Assembly: GCA_902805475.1 (NCBI GenBank)
Contig: CADCSX010000001.1
Span: 930,001-994,000 of the forward strand
Source: Entonaema liquescens
Lineage: Eukaryota > Ascomycota > Sordariomycetes > Xylariales > Xylariaceae
Length of the DNA stretch: 64,000 bases
Reading direction: 5' to 3'
The first letter of the stretch is position 1. The number at the start of each line of letters is the position of its first letter. Below the pieces are notes generated by a model. It did no database searches. It was not told the origin of the DNA and was given only the letters and a program-made list of their open reading frames with translations. Positions 1 through 11,164 of the stretch are shown here, in pieces. The position numbers were made by a program, and so were the translations under genes.

Positions 1-1652
1 ATTTGCTCGACCGATTCGAGGAGCATGACGTAAGGGACTCGATTGGTCCTCGAACAGCCGAAACTCCTTTCAGCTCTGAAAGGAAGTGGATGGGTGTAGT
101 AATCGGTGCGCAACCTGGGAATAGCGACAAGGAATACGCCTACATGAAGGGCGCCATAGATAGGGTTCTCGATGCCTGCGACACGTTTCTTACTGCTGAC
201 GGCCGCGAGGTTGTCCTAGATTCGGTCCGACGTGAAGAGGCATTACAAGCAGCCGAGAAGATGGCAGAAAGGGGACTCAGAGTCTTAGCATTTGCGAGCG
301 GTCCAGTCACCAAATCCTCACGAAGCAAATCTGGACATAGTGCTTCTACTCGGAGTACCACGCCACTTAGCCGGGATGATAGTCAAAGCCCTAGCCTACC
401 TTCTCACGAAGAATTGTACAGAGGGCTGACATTCGCCGGACTGGTAGGAATGAGCGATCCCCCACGGCCTGGAGTATCTCGTGCCATTCGAAAGTTGATG
501 CGGGGAGGAGTCAAAGTCCTAATGATCACTGGCGATTCTCCAACCACGGCGCTGGCCATCGGAAAGGAACTCGGCATGCAAATCGCTACGCCTCGCGAAC
601 ACTCATCAAACCAAGTTGTGGTGAAACCCGTACTCACGGGCGATGAGCTTGACGCAATGAGTGACGACGACCTCGCAGCCGCGATACAGAACACTACTAT
701 ATTTGCACGTACAAATCCCGATCACAAGTTAAAAATCATTAGAGCCCTCCAATCACGCGGCGATATTGTTGCTATGACCGGAGACGGAGTCAATGATGCG
801 CCAGCATTGAAAAAGGCCGACATTGGTATTTCTATGGGTTTGCACGGGACAGATGTGGCAAAGGAGGCATCCGACATGATTTTAACGGACGATGACTTCT
901 CTACGATTCTTCGCGCTATTGAAGAAGGCAAGGGCATATTCAACAACATTCAGAACTTCATCACATTCCAGCTTAGTACCAGCGTGGCTAGTTTAGCTTT
1001 GGTCTTCATCTGCACCTGTTTGGGGTTCAGAACCCCGTTGAATGCCATGCAGATTCTCTGGATCAGTAAGTATTCCCTTTCTTCTGTTCTTTATGCTATG
1101 GCTAACACTGAATTTAAAGATATCATTATGGATGGCCCGCCAGCCCAATCTCTAGGTGTAGAACGAGTAGACCCCGATGTTATGTCCCGGCCACCACGAT
1201 CTCGAAGTGAGCCGGTACTTACGAAGGCCCTACTTCAGCGTGTTTTGACCTCAGCTGCTATCATTATGGCGGGTACTATGGTCGTATATACTCGCGAAAT
1301 GCTAGACGGTGAGGTCTCACGACGGGATACGACGATGACATTTACGTGCTTTGTGCTCTTCGATATGTTTAACGCGTTAACGTGCCGATCAGAGAGCAAA
1401 TCCGTTTTCAGGGGGGAAGTAGGATTGTTCTCCAACAAACTATTTAATTGGGCGGTATCATTGAGCATAGCCGGCCAGTTGCTTGTTATTTACTTCCCGT
1501 GGCTCCAGGAGGTGTTCCAGACGGAGGCCTTGGGGCTATTCGATCTCATCAGGTTAGTCGCGTTGGCGAGCTCGGTGTTCTGGGCGGACGAGGCTAGGAA
1601 ATGGTACAAATACGGGCGGAGACGGTTAGGCGGATACAGCCAGGCGGTTTAG
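1..1652 (+). CDS. PMR1: Golgi-type Ca2+/Mn2+ P-type ATPase (PMR1/SPCA), C-terminal part
   Basis: This is the 3' part of a P-type ATPase that pumps Ca2+ and Mn2+ into the Golgi; its 5' part lies outside the window, and the frame is open from base 3. The P-domain shows MITGDSPTTALAIGKE and TGDGVNDAPALKKADIG, the conserved hinge region. The membrane end contains the SPCA-type M6 sequence, which becomes MQILWINIIMDGPPAQSLG once an intron at 1066-1119 is removed (donor GTAAGT, branch GCTAACAC, acceptor AAAG). That intron is 54 nt and has no stop, so the unspliced frame reads straight through it. Exons are <1-1065 and 1120-1652, giving 531 visible residues. A Ser-rich insert (roughly residues 100-130) separates the N- and P-domain parts. 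A PMR1-class assignment is favoured over SERCA or PMC1 by the NIIMDGPPAQSLGVE motif. Confidence 0.93.
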   Translation, partial: LLDRFEEHDVRDSIGPRTAETPFSSERKWMGVVIGAQPGNSDKEYAYMKGAIDRVLDACDTFLTADGREVVLDSVRREEALQAAEKMAERGLRVLAFASGPVTKSSRSKSGHSASTRSTTPLSRDDSQSPSLPSHEELYRGLTFAGLVGMSDPPRPGVSRAIRKLMRGGVKVLMITGDSPTTALAIGKELGMQIATPREHSSNQVVVKPVLTGDELDAMSDDDLAAAIQNTTIFARTNPDHKLKIIRALQSRGDIVAMTGDGVNDAPALKKADIGISMGLHGTDVAKEASDMILTDDDFSTILRAIEEGKGIFNNIQNFITFQLSTSVASLALVFICTCLGFRTPLNAMQILWISKYSLSSVLYAMANTEFKDIIMDGPPAQSLGVERVDPDVMSRPPRSRSEPVLTKALLQRVLTSAAIIMAGTMVVYTREMLDGEVSRRDTTMTFTCFVLFDMFNALTCRSESKSVFRGEVGLFSNKLFNWAVSLSIAGQLLVIYFPWLQEVFQTEALGLFDLIRLVALASSVFWADEARKWYKYGRRRLGGYSQAV

Positions 1653-1734
1653 TAATTCTAAGGGCAAATGTTTACATTATACGAGGACTACCACTGCTAC
1701 TACTACAATGTTGGATTACACAAAATATATAAAT

Positions 1735-2088
1735 CTATTTACGAGCGTATCTGTAGCCGTACGTAGGCGTCCTGTCGGATGCGCGTCGGCGATACTCCGC
1801 TTCGTCTTGCGGCCCTCGCATCTGTGCTAGGAGCCATCTCCGGACATCCCTTCTCCTACGGGTGTTGATCTTGGTTAGCCCGTCGTTCAGCGTGCCGTTG
1901 CACTGGATCGCGCCGTCGCATACCACTTCGTAGACCTCTTCGCCTTTTCTCCTGTCGAGGAAGGACGGCGGCTTCTCGGTATCCCCATCGGTATCGGTCA
2001 CGGTTTGGTCCCCGGTGGCGTCTGCCTCCGAACTTGCCTTGCTTATCTCTTCGCTTCCTAGGCTTGTGGGTGTGGTTGTCTGAGCCAT
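1735..2088 (-). CDS. small hypothetical protein, 117 aa
   Basis: Single-exon frame starting at an ATG at 2088 and ending at 1735. The N-terminal half is acidic and rich in Thr/Ser/Asp (low complexity). The C-terminal half is basic and looks ordered: it starts near PPSFLDRRKGEEVYEVVCDG, has two Cys residues (VCDG, IQCNG) and ends in an Arg-rich stretch with YGYRYARK. I do not recognise the family. It is convergent with the PMR1 gene, whose stop codon is only 82 bp away, so the two 3' UTRs probably overlap. Codon use and the clean ATG make it plausible, but there is no homology evidence here. Confidence 0.5.
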   Translation of the reverse strand: MAQTTTPTSLGSEEISKASSEADATGDQTVTDTDGDTEKPPSFLDRRKGEEVYEVVCDGAIQCNGTLNDGLTKINTRRRRDVRRWLLAQMRGPQDEAEYRRRASDRTPTYGYRYARK

Positions 2089-3139
2089 TCGCGGTGGAAG
2101 CTAAGAGGTAGTTTGCTGCGCTGCAACGGCCTCCAGTTGTGGGTTATATGTGGCACGAAGGGAAGTTATTATGCTTAAGATGGTTTATTAGGGACGATTG
2201 GGTTTAAAGAGCTAGTTGCAAACCAAGATGTTTGCTCAGCCATGAGACAACGAAGGTGTTGATTATTCCAGTGACTAGGTAGATGCGGCACCCGTAAGGT
2301 TTCTCCTGCCGTGATAGTAATGTAGTAATGTAAATAAATTGAGGACGGTCTTTGCTAATGAATTATCCCACGCCACTGGCAGTGTGATGCATTGAGTCGA
2401 TGGCTATACGTAGTCTGTTTTTTTCTCTTTCTTTTTTCCCGAAATCTCTCCAGGAGGTATGTAAGTATAGTATAGTATTACAACATTAAGAATAGGTGCA
2501 GCTCATATAGAAGAAACATCTCCGTCTTTCTTTGACGAGTAGATTCTAGGTTCAAGAGCTTGTGTCTGTTGCCCTGCTACCTCTAGTAGCATGTGTTGCC
2601 ATTGGACCATCTTTCAATAGAAACATTCCCTTGATATAATGTAACAACCAGGCTAAGGAACCCGTGTTGGTCTAAGCAGGAGGAAACATTTTGACGTAGA
2701 AGCTGTTTGAGAGACAATGGGCGTTCTGACGTTATGCGCCGTGTGGCCTTTGTGCCGTGTTCGTTGACTCAGGTTGAGGCTCTGTTCGAGTTTCTTTCAT
2801 TATACTTTGTCTCGCTGCTACCTATATGGTTTCCTATAACCGCGACTAAATTCAGAGGATCATGACGTAGCGTAGACGTTCCCCCCTGCCGCTAGAAAGG
2901 TCGAGTCCTTTCTCTCAAGGGCGGGTTGCTTGAATACTAATCTTGACATGGTGGGCGAGGTCCTATTTGTTACTTATATACAGCAAATGTTCACCTATAG
3001 ATGATGGGGGAGCGTTTAGCCCATGTAAACAATGAAGTCGTAACGACTTCTCCCCCTATTTTTACAAGGCGCAGGTAATTAAATCAATTGCCAGTTTGAA
3101 TATAGCTTGACTTTGATAATCTATGACTCCGTCACTGCT
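2089..3139. other. intergenic, about 1.05 kb, no gene seen
   Basis: Spacer between the 117-aa hypothetical gene (upstream side) and the 3' end of the aldo-keto reductase. It is AT-rich with short T runs. I see no coding frame, RNA gene or repeat structure in it. Confidence 0.5.
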
Positions 3140-4215
3140 TCACGGCGCATCGGTAGGATCCCTATGGTCCAGTGTCAGTATAAGCTATAGTCCGTGGAGT
3201 CTATTACATGTAACTTACCAATCCGTAACCAGTTTCTCATCAAGACCATCCATTGTCTCCATATCTGCCGCGGAAATCTCAAATCCACCCACCTGAACGT
3301 TTTCGAGCAAGCGCTCGCGCTTTGCGCTCTTTGGCAAGGGAACAAGCCCGTGCTGAAGTGACCATCTATTTAGCGTGAATATTAATGTCCAACGAAGAAA
3401 TAGTCTTCGTGATATGGAACTGAACTAACCGGACCATAAGCTGCGCAGGCGTGCATGAGTATTTATTCGATAGCTCCTGTATGGTCGGATGCTTCATCCG
3501 CATAGCTCGAGCGAGCGGAGCATAAGCCTCGACGACAATACCATACTTGGCGCATGTAGCTCTGATCTCCGTCTGTGTGTTGAAGGGGTGAACTTCGATC
3601 TGGTTGACCGTAGGAGCGATTCTTGGCTTTGAAGCCATGAGCTCTTCTATCTAAACTCGGTCGGAAGTTAGTCGCAAAACCTCCTTACCAGATAGCGTCT
3701 TTTGTTCGGAATATGCTACTAACGTGTTTGACCCCGTAGTTGCTAACACCACCCGACTTAACCTCTCCCTCATCAATCGCATCCTCAACGGCCCTCCAGC
3801 TCGTTAACCGCGCCTCGCGACCACCATAGGGGCTATGAAGGAGGAATAGATCGATATAACCGAGCCCGCAGGCTTCCACAGACTGCCGTATAGACCGGCG
3901 CACGGTCTGGTAGGATGTGCTATTGCTTGCTAGCTTCGAAGTATAAAATACATCTAAGCGCGTGAGGTCTCCCGTACTACCGCTTGAGCCAGAAAGATAT
4001 TCCCGGATAGCTTGCCCTGCCTCCCTCTCGTTGCGATACATCTGCGCGCTGTCGAAACCCCGGTATCCCGCAGCCAGCGCCCACCGAACGGCTGTCTTGG
4101 CTTCCTGGCGGCTCATCAAGTATAGGCCCAGCTGGATCTGGGGCATGAGCTTGCCGTTTGGCAGCTGACCAACTCAACGTCAGCTTAGTGAGACGTGGCT
4201 TGCGATGTGTGCAGG

Positions 4216-4258
<43 letters not shown>

Positions 4259-4317
4259 AAGAATGATATGTCACGTACCTTGACTTTACTAGCTAGTGAA
4301 AAGTTTCCTGATGACAT
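3140..4317 (-). CDS. aldo-keto reductase (AKR), five exons
   Basis: NAD(P)H-dependent carbonyl reductase of the AKR superfamily, predicted cytosolic. Exons on the minus strand: 4317-4279, 4164-3724, 3650-3430, 3365-3219 and 3161-3140, total 870 nt, 289 aa. Splicing is supported by frame continuity and by family sequence on both sides of every junction (MSSGNFSLASKVK | LPNGKLMPQIQ; VSNYGVKH | IEELMASK; AQLMVR | WSLQHG; LVTDW | DPTDAP). The AKR tetrad is visible: Asp and Tyr in FDSAQMY, Lys in FYTSKLAS, His in FLLHSP. Intron 1 (4278-4165) contains a long TAT microsatellite. The last exon is only 22 nt, and the donor before it overlaps an in-frame TAA, so retention of that intron would still give a nearly complete protein. 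The substrate cannot be predicted. The gene is divergent from MED14. Confidence 0.9.
4218..4258. repeat. TAT trinucleotide microsatellite
   Basis: About twelve uninterrupted TAT/ATT units followed by TATATA, lying inside intron 1 of the aldo-keto reductase gene. Length variation here would not touch coding sequence. Confidence 0.95.
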
Positions 4318-5895
4318 GATGATGCTGGGTTTTAACATTTGAGTGTGTAGGAATGAGTCCCATAGTGTAATCCGGGAATTGTTTAAGACTTTAATCTGGG
4401 TGCCGGCGTTAGTTCCTCCTTACCTCATCGCCTTCGACGTCACAACTACCGTAACTATGCCGAGAGCGGCCCCGCCCGGACGACGCCGAAGTGGTAAATC
4501 CTCCCGCTTGTGTACATAGTATTCTTATAAGTGCCTATTTGCTAACGTATAATTTATAACTATAGACATTTCTTTGTTAAAGTTTAGTATATATGATATT
4601 ACTTTTTTTTCTTGTCATGTCGTATATTTACCAATATTTCAAGTTTCAACATTTTAACTGTCATCTTTTTTCCCTACTCAAGTCATGAGTATGGTACAGT
4701 CGTAATGGTGTGGGAATGCTTCAATAGCGACTTCCGGGCACGGGATGATTCCTATAGGCTGTTCGAGAACCGTCTCCGCTACTCGGCTTTACCACTGTAG
4801 CCATTGGTCCTGCGTAGCACAGCAGTAGTGAGCTTACCTACCTACCTACCTAAAGTATGTATAGTGGTATAAAAAGACAAACCTGAGAAAGGTACGTAAA
4901 GGAATCAAACAAGTAGGTAGTTACATGTAATACTTGTCAAATGCAAGACACGACATGTCATGACATGACGTGACATAGATGAGGAGAAAAAAGTCTTGAT
5001 TGTTGGACCTAGTTCCGGTGAATGTTTTTACAGAAGTCACCTTCATCCTTGTGTTAGTTATAGGTTTCTATTCAAACATGTGGAGATCAAGAACCAACAA
5101 CTCGCTACCTCTCAGACCTTTAAGTCTTATCGCTATCGGTAAATACCCGTACCTGGGAAAGGTACCTAATACATTAGGTAGGTATATATGTGGCTGTCGT
5201 GCTTACGATTGGTTCAATCGAGGGTGGCTAGTGCCAAAACTGGGTCCCGCCCTTACTAAAAAGGTTAGGTTACCTGAGAGGTACCTACCTTCGTACCACA
5301 ACAGCAAGCCAAATGAGTTTGTAGGCCTTAGCAGACAAGTAGGTCCAAATCACGCCAAGACGCATTCAGGCAAGAACGCACTGGTCGCTGTTGTTCTGTC
5401 CGTCATCCGTACCCGCCTTTGCCTTGCCTCGCCTCGACGATTTCCTTTACGCATGAACTCATTCCACCTCTCGCCATTCTTTGTACCAACGAACTTTTTT
5501 AACTACGCATCGCGTCTCCGCCATTCTCTTTACGCTAACATACAATCCTCACCGTCGCTTTGCGCATATATCCCAAACACGCAATACCGAATACCATTCA
5601 TTTTCTAAGGGGGACCATAGAGGCATTATTAAATCTATTCCTCGTATCCCTCGACTTATTTGAATTTTACGGGTTACGACAAGAAATCCCCATGCGAATA
5701 GGACAAAGAAAATAGAAATAGCCAGACCGCATCGAAAACATATCTCGCATCCCCATCCGCCCGACGAAAATCTACACATGCCTCAGAGCATCGTCACATC
5801 GATATCTCCCGCTTGTTTTCCGATCTACAACCCTGAAGCCCTGGTGAGCCCAACTCCAGTCTCGCGCCGCGCCGGCGGAAGGGGGTTCGAGGCAT
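4318..5895. other. divergent promoter region, AKR / MED14
   Basis: About 1.58 kb between the starts of the aldo-keto reductase (minus) and MED14 (plus). It contains several ACCT/TACCTA tandem motifs (for example near 4837-4852, and more through 5290) and a row of CATGACATG-like repeats near 4955-4975. A 202-codon open frame at 5000-5608 shows repeat-derived, non-protein-like composition and is not called. Promoters of both genes must lie here; no specific element could be assigned. Confidence 0.45.
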
Positions 5896-8800
5896 ATGAT
5901 GCCCGGTGTCGTCATGATGGAGAACGGCGTTCGGGCGTCGCTACCCACAAATCATGACAGAGACCACGCTCAATTTGTTAACGGCAACGGGAACCACGCA
6001 CCTCAATCCGCTCCTGACCGACACAATGGCATTCCTACCGGGGCCGGAGCTGGAAGCAATAACGGAGCAAGCTCCATGGCGAACGGGAAGGAGAACGGCG
6101 ACGCCGCGAATGCGGCACTGGTACAGCGAATGAGCTCTAATCCGTCGCGTATGAACGATCTCCCAGACGAGATAAAGCACATTACGGATGGATTCATTCC
6201 CTTGAGCGTGTTGCTGTCGCGACTCGCGCAGAAAACTCACAACCAGCTAGCAGACGAGATTATTGCTTTGGCTAAGATGCCGGCGCCGACCTCTGCTGTA
6301 AACGGAAATTCCTCTCATGTACCCGCTATAACAGACGATACTTCGCCCGAGAATCTGAGCAAGAAGACCAGACTTCTAAACTTCATCCAGGACAAACATG
6401 CCGAATGGGTAAAAGCGACTGTAATTGCGAGATGGAGCAGGAATGCCTCTAACGTTAGTAAACTGATCGACTTGCATTCTCTTATTAGAATGCAGCAGAA
6501 GAGGTACTTTGATATCATAGCTATCTTAGCAGACCATAGATGGTCTCTAGCTTTTGCGCGACTTCCGAACCCCGACTTACGAACAGCTCTTCACGTACTC
6601 TCCACCGGAACGGCTCCCTGGATGCCGGATCTCAACTACATTGAACCGCCCCCTTTAACTCAAAAAGAGCAGCTGCAGTGGATTGAAAACCTGAACACGC
6701 TACTTTCGATTCGGCTCAACTTGGAGGACTACGATAATATCCCTTACCATTTTCGAGATTACACCATCGATTCCGGCCGCGTCACCTTCAAGGTTCCTGG
6801 CGAATTTGAGGTAGACCTCACAATAGCTGACGAGGATTTCGAGAAGCAGTTCTGGTTCATTGACTTTCGGTTCGACTTCACCCCGGCACCCGCTGAGCTA
6901 TCAGACTCGATGAGAATGCATCTTGAAAGCAAAGTCAATGAAGTGCTAGAGAAAGATGGCCTCAAGGGATGTTACAAATTCCTCCACGAGTTGGTGCTAA
7001 CTCATAAGATTACGGAATACGTGCGCCAGGCTTTCGAGCTGAATAGGGGCAGGTGGGTGGATACCATCAAGGTCGAGCGGCTTAACCGGGCTTTGGCAAT
7101 TCAATATTGGGTTGGCCGCTACCCGCCGGAGGGCCCGAAGAGCTGGATCATAGTAGGCGTCAACAGCGGCAAGAAGGCAGACGCACCCGAGGATCCCAAA
7201 TCGACGAGTCATCTCGCCTTGCGTTGGTTTAGGGAGAATAAGGAAGTGAAAGATATAGAGGTTCCACTTGACAATGCGGTTATCTCGACGGAGGGTCTTT
7301 TGAACTGTGTCATTGGAAAACACATCGGATATATCCTTGGCTCGATCTACTCGAAGTTAAAACCGAATGGACGATTCACCAAGCGGGAAGCCGGTCTTGC
7401 TCTAGATATACGAAAGGATGACCCGTCACAATCATCACTTAAGGTGCAGATAGGTTATAAGCAATATCTGACTGTTAGAATTAGCCCGATCATCGGGTTT
7501 TTCTCGATGAAGCCGCAGTTGAGCGCGTCCTGGCCAAGGGAGCAAAGGCTGAACTGGTACTCGAAAGATCCCATCCAAGATGGGGTCACTTGTGTAGAGA
7601 GTGTAAGATGTCACTACGTCGTCGACGAAATTATCCGTCGCGGGAAGAGCATAGGCTGGTTCGTCTGCAAAGCGCCTGTGAAAGCGGACGCTGTCAAGGA
7701 AGCATTAAAGTCACGGGAAGTCGGTCAACTCGTGTGGCTTAGGCGTCGTGGTTGGACGGACCACTGGTATTTGATGGTAAACCTGAGCTTGAGCGGGGAT
7801 ACATGGTGTTTGACAGGAGTGTAAGTTTTCAAGACCTCTGTTTGCCGAGCCTACGACTAATGAAATATTGCGCAGCTATACTCCGCCTACCGGAGACCCG
7901 CGGATCTCATCATTTACCAAGTTACCGCTCAGCTCTTACATGCCAAACTTCAAAGACAAGTTCTTCTCTAACTTGACTATCTTCACCGCTGCTATAATTT
8001 CTCACATAACAGACATGAGGTCCCTCCATCAGCGACGAATAAAGCACTCTACTTACGCTGGGGTCAACTACGCACTCCCACCGAGCTTGAAGATTCCGGC
8101 CATCCTGTTAAGGCTTTCGGATATATTGAGGCCACCGCAATCGAACGAACCCAGTCGACGAATTGCGTCTTGGGCACACGATTACGTGCAGGTTATGTTC
8201 AGGGGTGCAAGCGGCCCATCTACCAAACCACAGACTTCAGACCGACATTTAATGACCGTGAGCGGCACTGGAGAAAACACGTCGCCGCAAAAAGAGTCGT
8301 TGCATATATTCCTCGAGGCTCGGATCCAGGTTGCCCAAGCTTCTAGGTTTGGCCTTCTTAAGGGACACGTTGAAAGAGACGTGGCATTTAGCAGGCGGCT
8401 AGGAGTATTTGCGCTTCGTTTGGAAGAGAGAATCGGAGGCACAATACTAGATACGCTTGCCCATCGCCTACAGGCTATTGATAGGCTAGCCGACTGCATC
8501 GATGCGATACGTCAAAGCGACAGGGATATCAACTGCGAAGAGATTACACTTAAAAAGATCGTGGTCAGTTATACTGATCGACTGAAATCAGAGGCGCGGT
8601 CAACGGATCGCCGTTGGAAAGCGACGTTAGAGTTAGGTACGAACAGAACCAGGCTGCTGTTCCAAAAGGGCAATCCACAGCTACGCGCCTTGGATATGTT
8701 CCGACATCTCGTCAATTCGGACCTTCGCTGCGAAAAACTACCGTTTTACTTGTCAAGCACACTACCTATTCATCGTGCCTTGGATGCAATCGAAGATGCT

Positions 8801-9294
8801 TGGGGTAATGTCGACATGAATAATCAAGGTCGCATTGAAATTTTCGTAGCGCATATGGATTGGTTTAATATACGCTATCATCTTCCTCCGAACAGGAATT
8901 CGCAGATCCCACGCCGTTTGACGTTACAAATTCGACTCCGAAAGCATCGCGATAGGGTCGAATGGGAAATGCTCCGCGAGGAACCCGGTCCGGTGAATAA
9001 CCCCGATGACGAATTTAAGCAGGCTCTCGAAAAGTGTGGAATGCAGATAACAGGGTATGGCGCTCCCTGCTCAATTCGGCTGCGTGCGAACCGGACCACC
9101 GGGTGGGCGAATTGATCAAAGCTGTGGACGAGAGCATTAGGCGGCTCTTGATGCGTTCACCGGCGCTACTAAAGCAGAACCAATCTAAAGCCCCAGTGCC
9201 GGCTAAGAACCAGACCCAGGCTATGTATCATAAGGCGATGGCAGCCGGTAAGGTTCGGATGCAGACGGATCAGGTCGTGGTACTAGACGACTAG
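5896..9294 (+). CDS. MED14: Mediator complex subunit 14 (MED14/RGR1) with apparent frameshift
   Basis: Structural backbone subunit of the RNA polymerase II Mediator, nuclear. The conserved N-terminal MED14 block is at about residues 95-290 (IKHITDGFIPLSVLLSRLAQ, then LHSLIRMQQKRYFDIIAILADHRW). The first two codons are both ATG (5896, 5899). One intron, 7821-7875 (GTAAGT ... CTAAT ... GCGCAG), joins the two long frames. The second frame stops at 9115, but the conserved C-terminus (VWNADNRVW ... GELIKAVDESIRRLL ... VLDD) continues in the -1 frame to 9294. The switch is at CTCGAAAAGTGTGG near 9027-9040; one more A in the A4 run would restore ALEKVWNAD, as expected in fungal MED14. The corrected length would be 1114 aa. 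The cause may be a sequence error, a real mutation or slippage; see findings. Confidence 0.9.
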
Positions 9295-9971
9295 GTGAAA
9301 AGGAGGGGGGGAGGATATGAAATAAGTGATGGCGTAGGGAGCAAAGCAAAGGTATACGAGTAAAAAGTTGTAGAAAGAGAGACTGCGACGTGAATCGGGG
9401 ATGCCGGCCATACTTGAGATACCCTTAGGAAACAGAAGGCATGAGGCAAATGGGAGAGATAGTTAAACCTCCTGGGCTGCCCGAAAGTCACAATGAAATT
9501 ATTAGTAATGATTATTCTCCGGAAGCTGGTTTTTTTTCTTGGTAGTGGTGATGTCGATAACTTTTGATGCGTATTTATGTTGTACATATATAGATGCTTT
9601 AGCGGCTTCGCGGGCGACGGACCGTGCTGTTAGGGTCCTCTAGTTCGGGTATAACTCAGTGAGTTATACCTATCTCAGGCGCTACGAATGCAACGTTGGG
9701 AACATGACAACCATACGATGGATATCCCCCTTTTAGCCGTTTATAGTTTATGATGTCAGGGTATCCAAGTCCCTGTTAGCTAAGACTTCCCTAAGGAGGT
9801 AGATTAGGTAGTTTATGTTACATATGTAGGTCTGATAGTTTAGTTTAAATATCGTAGATCATTTACGTTCGAACCAATTGACAGATCGACTGAAGATATC
9901 ACAGTTATAATTGGATTTTGAATATACGCTACAGAATAGAGCTACAGAAAGAGTTATATCGAAGGGAAATA
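9295..9971. other. intergenic after MED14
   Basis: About 680 bp of MED14 3' flank and upstream region of the DUF7053-like gene. Apart from the palindrome at 9648-9670 listed separately, only AT-rich sequence is seen. Confidence 0.4.
9648..9670. repeat. 23-bp palindrome, 11-bp arms with 1-nt centre
   Basis: GGTATAACTCA, then a single G at 9659, then TGAGTTATACC: the arms are perfect reverse complements. It sits about 350 bp after the MED14 stop and about 300 bp before the possible first exon of the DUF7053-like gene. It could be a dimeric-factor binding site or a transcript hairpin. Function unknown. Confidence 0.85.
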
Positions 9972-10817
9972 ATGTCGTGTAAGTTCTATGTTTATTTATA
10001 CTAACTATACATATCTAAAAATCAAGTTCCCCTCCAATTTTCCCCTCGCATTCCCCGTTCCTATTTCAGTTCATGTTCCTGTTCCCGTTCCTGTCTTCCC
10101 CACAGCGCCACCACTCGTGATATCTCGCTATCTCATCTTCAGCATGCATTAGTGCTTCGCCGCTATCTATACCCTTACTCTTCATATCACACTCGTAGAT
10201 CACATACTTCAGTTAGTCAATGTAGAAAACCAAACAACTAACACTTCTTCTTCGGTCTTACCTTAGTCTTCACAGGAACGACCAAGCTCGTCAACACCTC
10301 ACCGATCCCCGCGGGCATCAGCAAGGCGGCGGCGGTCTCGCTGCTGCACGACCACGACTTCTTCCTCAGGTGCGAGCCGCACTACGTGTCGCACCGGGCG
10401 CTTCCCTCCCCGTCCCAGTCTCCCGCCAATGCAGACCCCACGTCGGAGTACCAGCTGCCGCGGGACATCGAGCCGCTCCGGGTGTCGCGGTACGAGGTCG
10501 TCGACCACGTGCCGAACCCGGTGTGGAGCTCGAGCGTCGTGAGCAACGAGGAGTTCGTGGACTTCGCGGGGGGGCTGTGGGTGCGGATCCGCAGCCCGCT
10601 GGCGGTGGTGATGGAGACGCGGTGGACGATACGGGAGAGCAAAGAAGGAGAGGGGCTGGAGTTGGTGGAGGACGTCTCGATTAGTTGCTCCAAGTTACTC
10701 CTGGGCATTGTCAAGGGCCAGGTCGATACGAATTGGAGAGAGATACATAGGAGGATCGCGGCGAGACTGGTTGAGGATGCGAAGAAGGCGGAGGGAGAGG
10801 GGGGGGAGGATAAGTGA
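9972..10817 (+). CDS. DUF7053-like fungal protein, 5' exon uncertain
   Basis: The main coding exon runs from about 10267 to the stop at 10817. Its protein begins near FTGTTKLVNTSPIPAGIS and continues SKAAAVSLLHDHDFF; it has a central WSSSVVSNEEF and ends with SISCSKLLLGIVKGQV and an amphipathic basic helix. This order of parts (Pro-Xaa-Ile-Ser start, LLHDH, C-terminal CSKLLLG helix) matches my memory of the fungal DUF7053 family, whose function is unknown. No ATG exists in frame within this exon, so a 5' exon is required. A workable candidate is ATGTCGT at 9972-9978 spliced with GTAAGT at 9979 to the acceptor ending at 10266 (288-nt intron), which keeps the frame. That intron is long for this window, so the start is tentative. 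The exon is markedly GC-rich against its AT-rich flanks. Confidence 0.6.
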
Positions 10818-11164
10818 GAGGAGGGAAGTACCTAGGTTAGAGTTTAACGGATGCGTATACATATATATATATCTCTTAGGTTACTTGAGTTACTTTATAG
10901 AGACGGCGACTATGCAAACAGCCAGAATAATTTTAGTTATATAGAATATGATATAGACTCAGTAGTAACCTAACATCATTCAAGAGAGATTTTCCCATAG
11001 AGGAATATAAAGTGAGTGTATATCTAAGTCTTTCCGAATCATACATGCCTATGTATAATAAAATGAAAGCCAATATCGGACTTTGGGGAAAAGAAAAGTA
11101 GAAATAGTAGTAGAGCTAAACAAAAGAAACAAAAAAAAAAAAAGAAAAGTCGAAAAAGTAAAGT

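Noticed and set aside
5000..5608. 202-codon frame upstream of MED14
   Set aside because: Built partly from TACCTA repeats; composition is not protein-like and no ATG context or splice partner is convincing.
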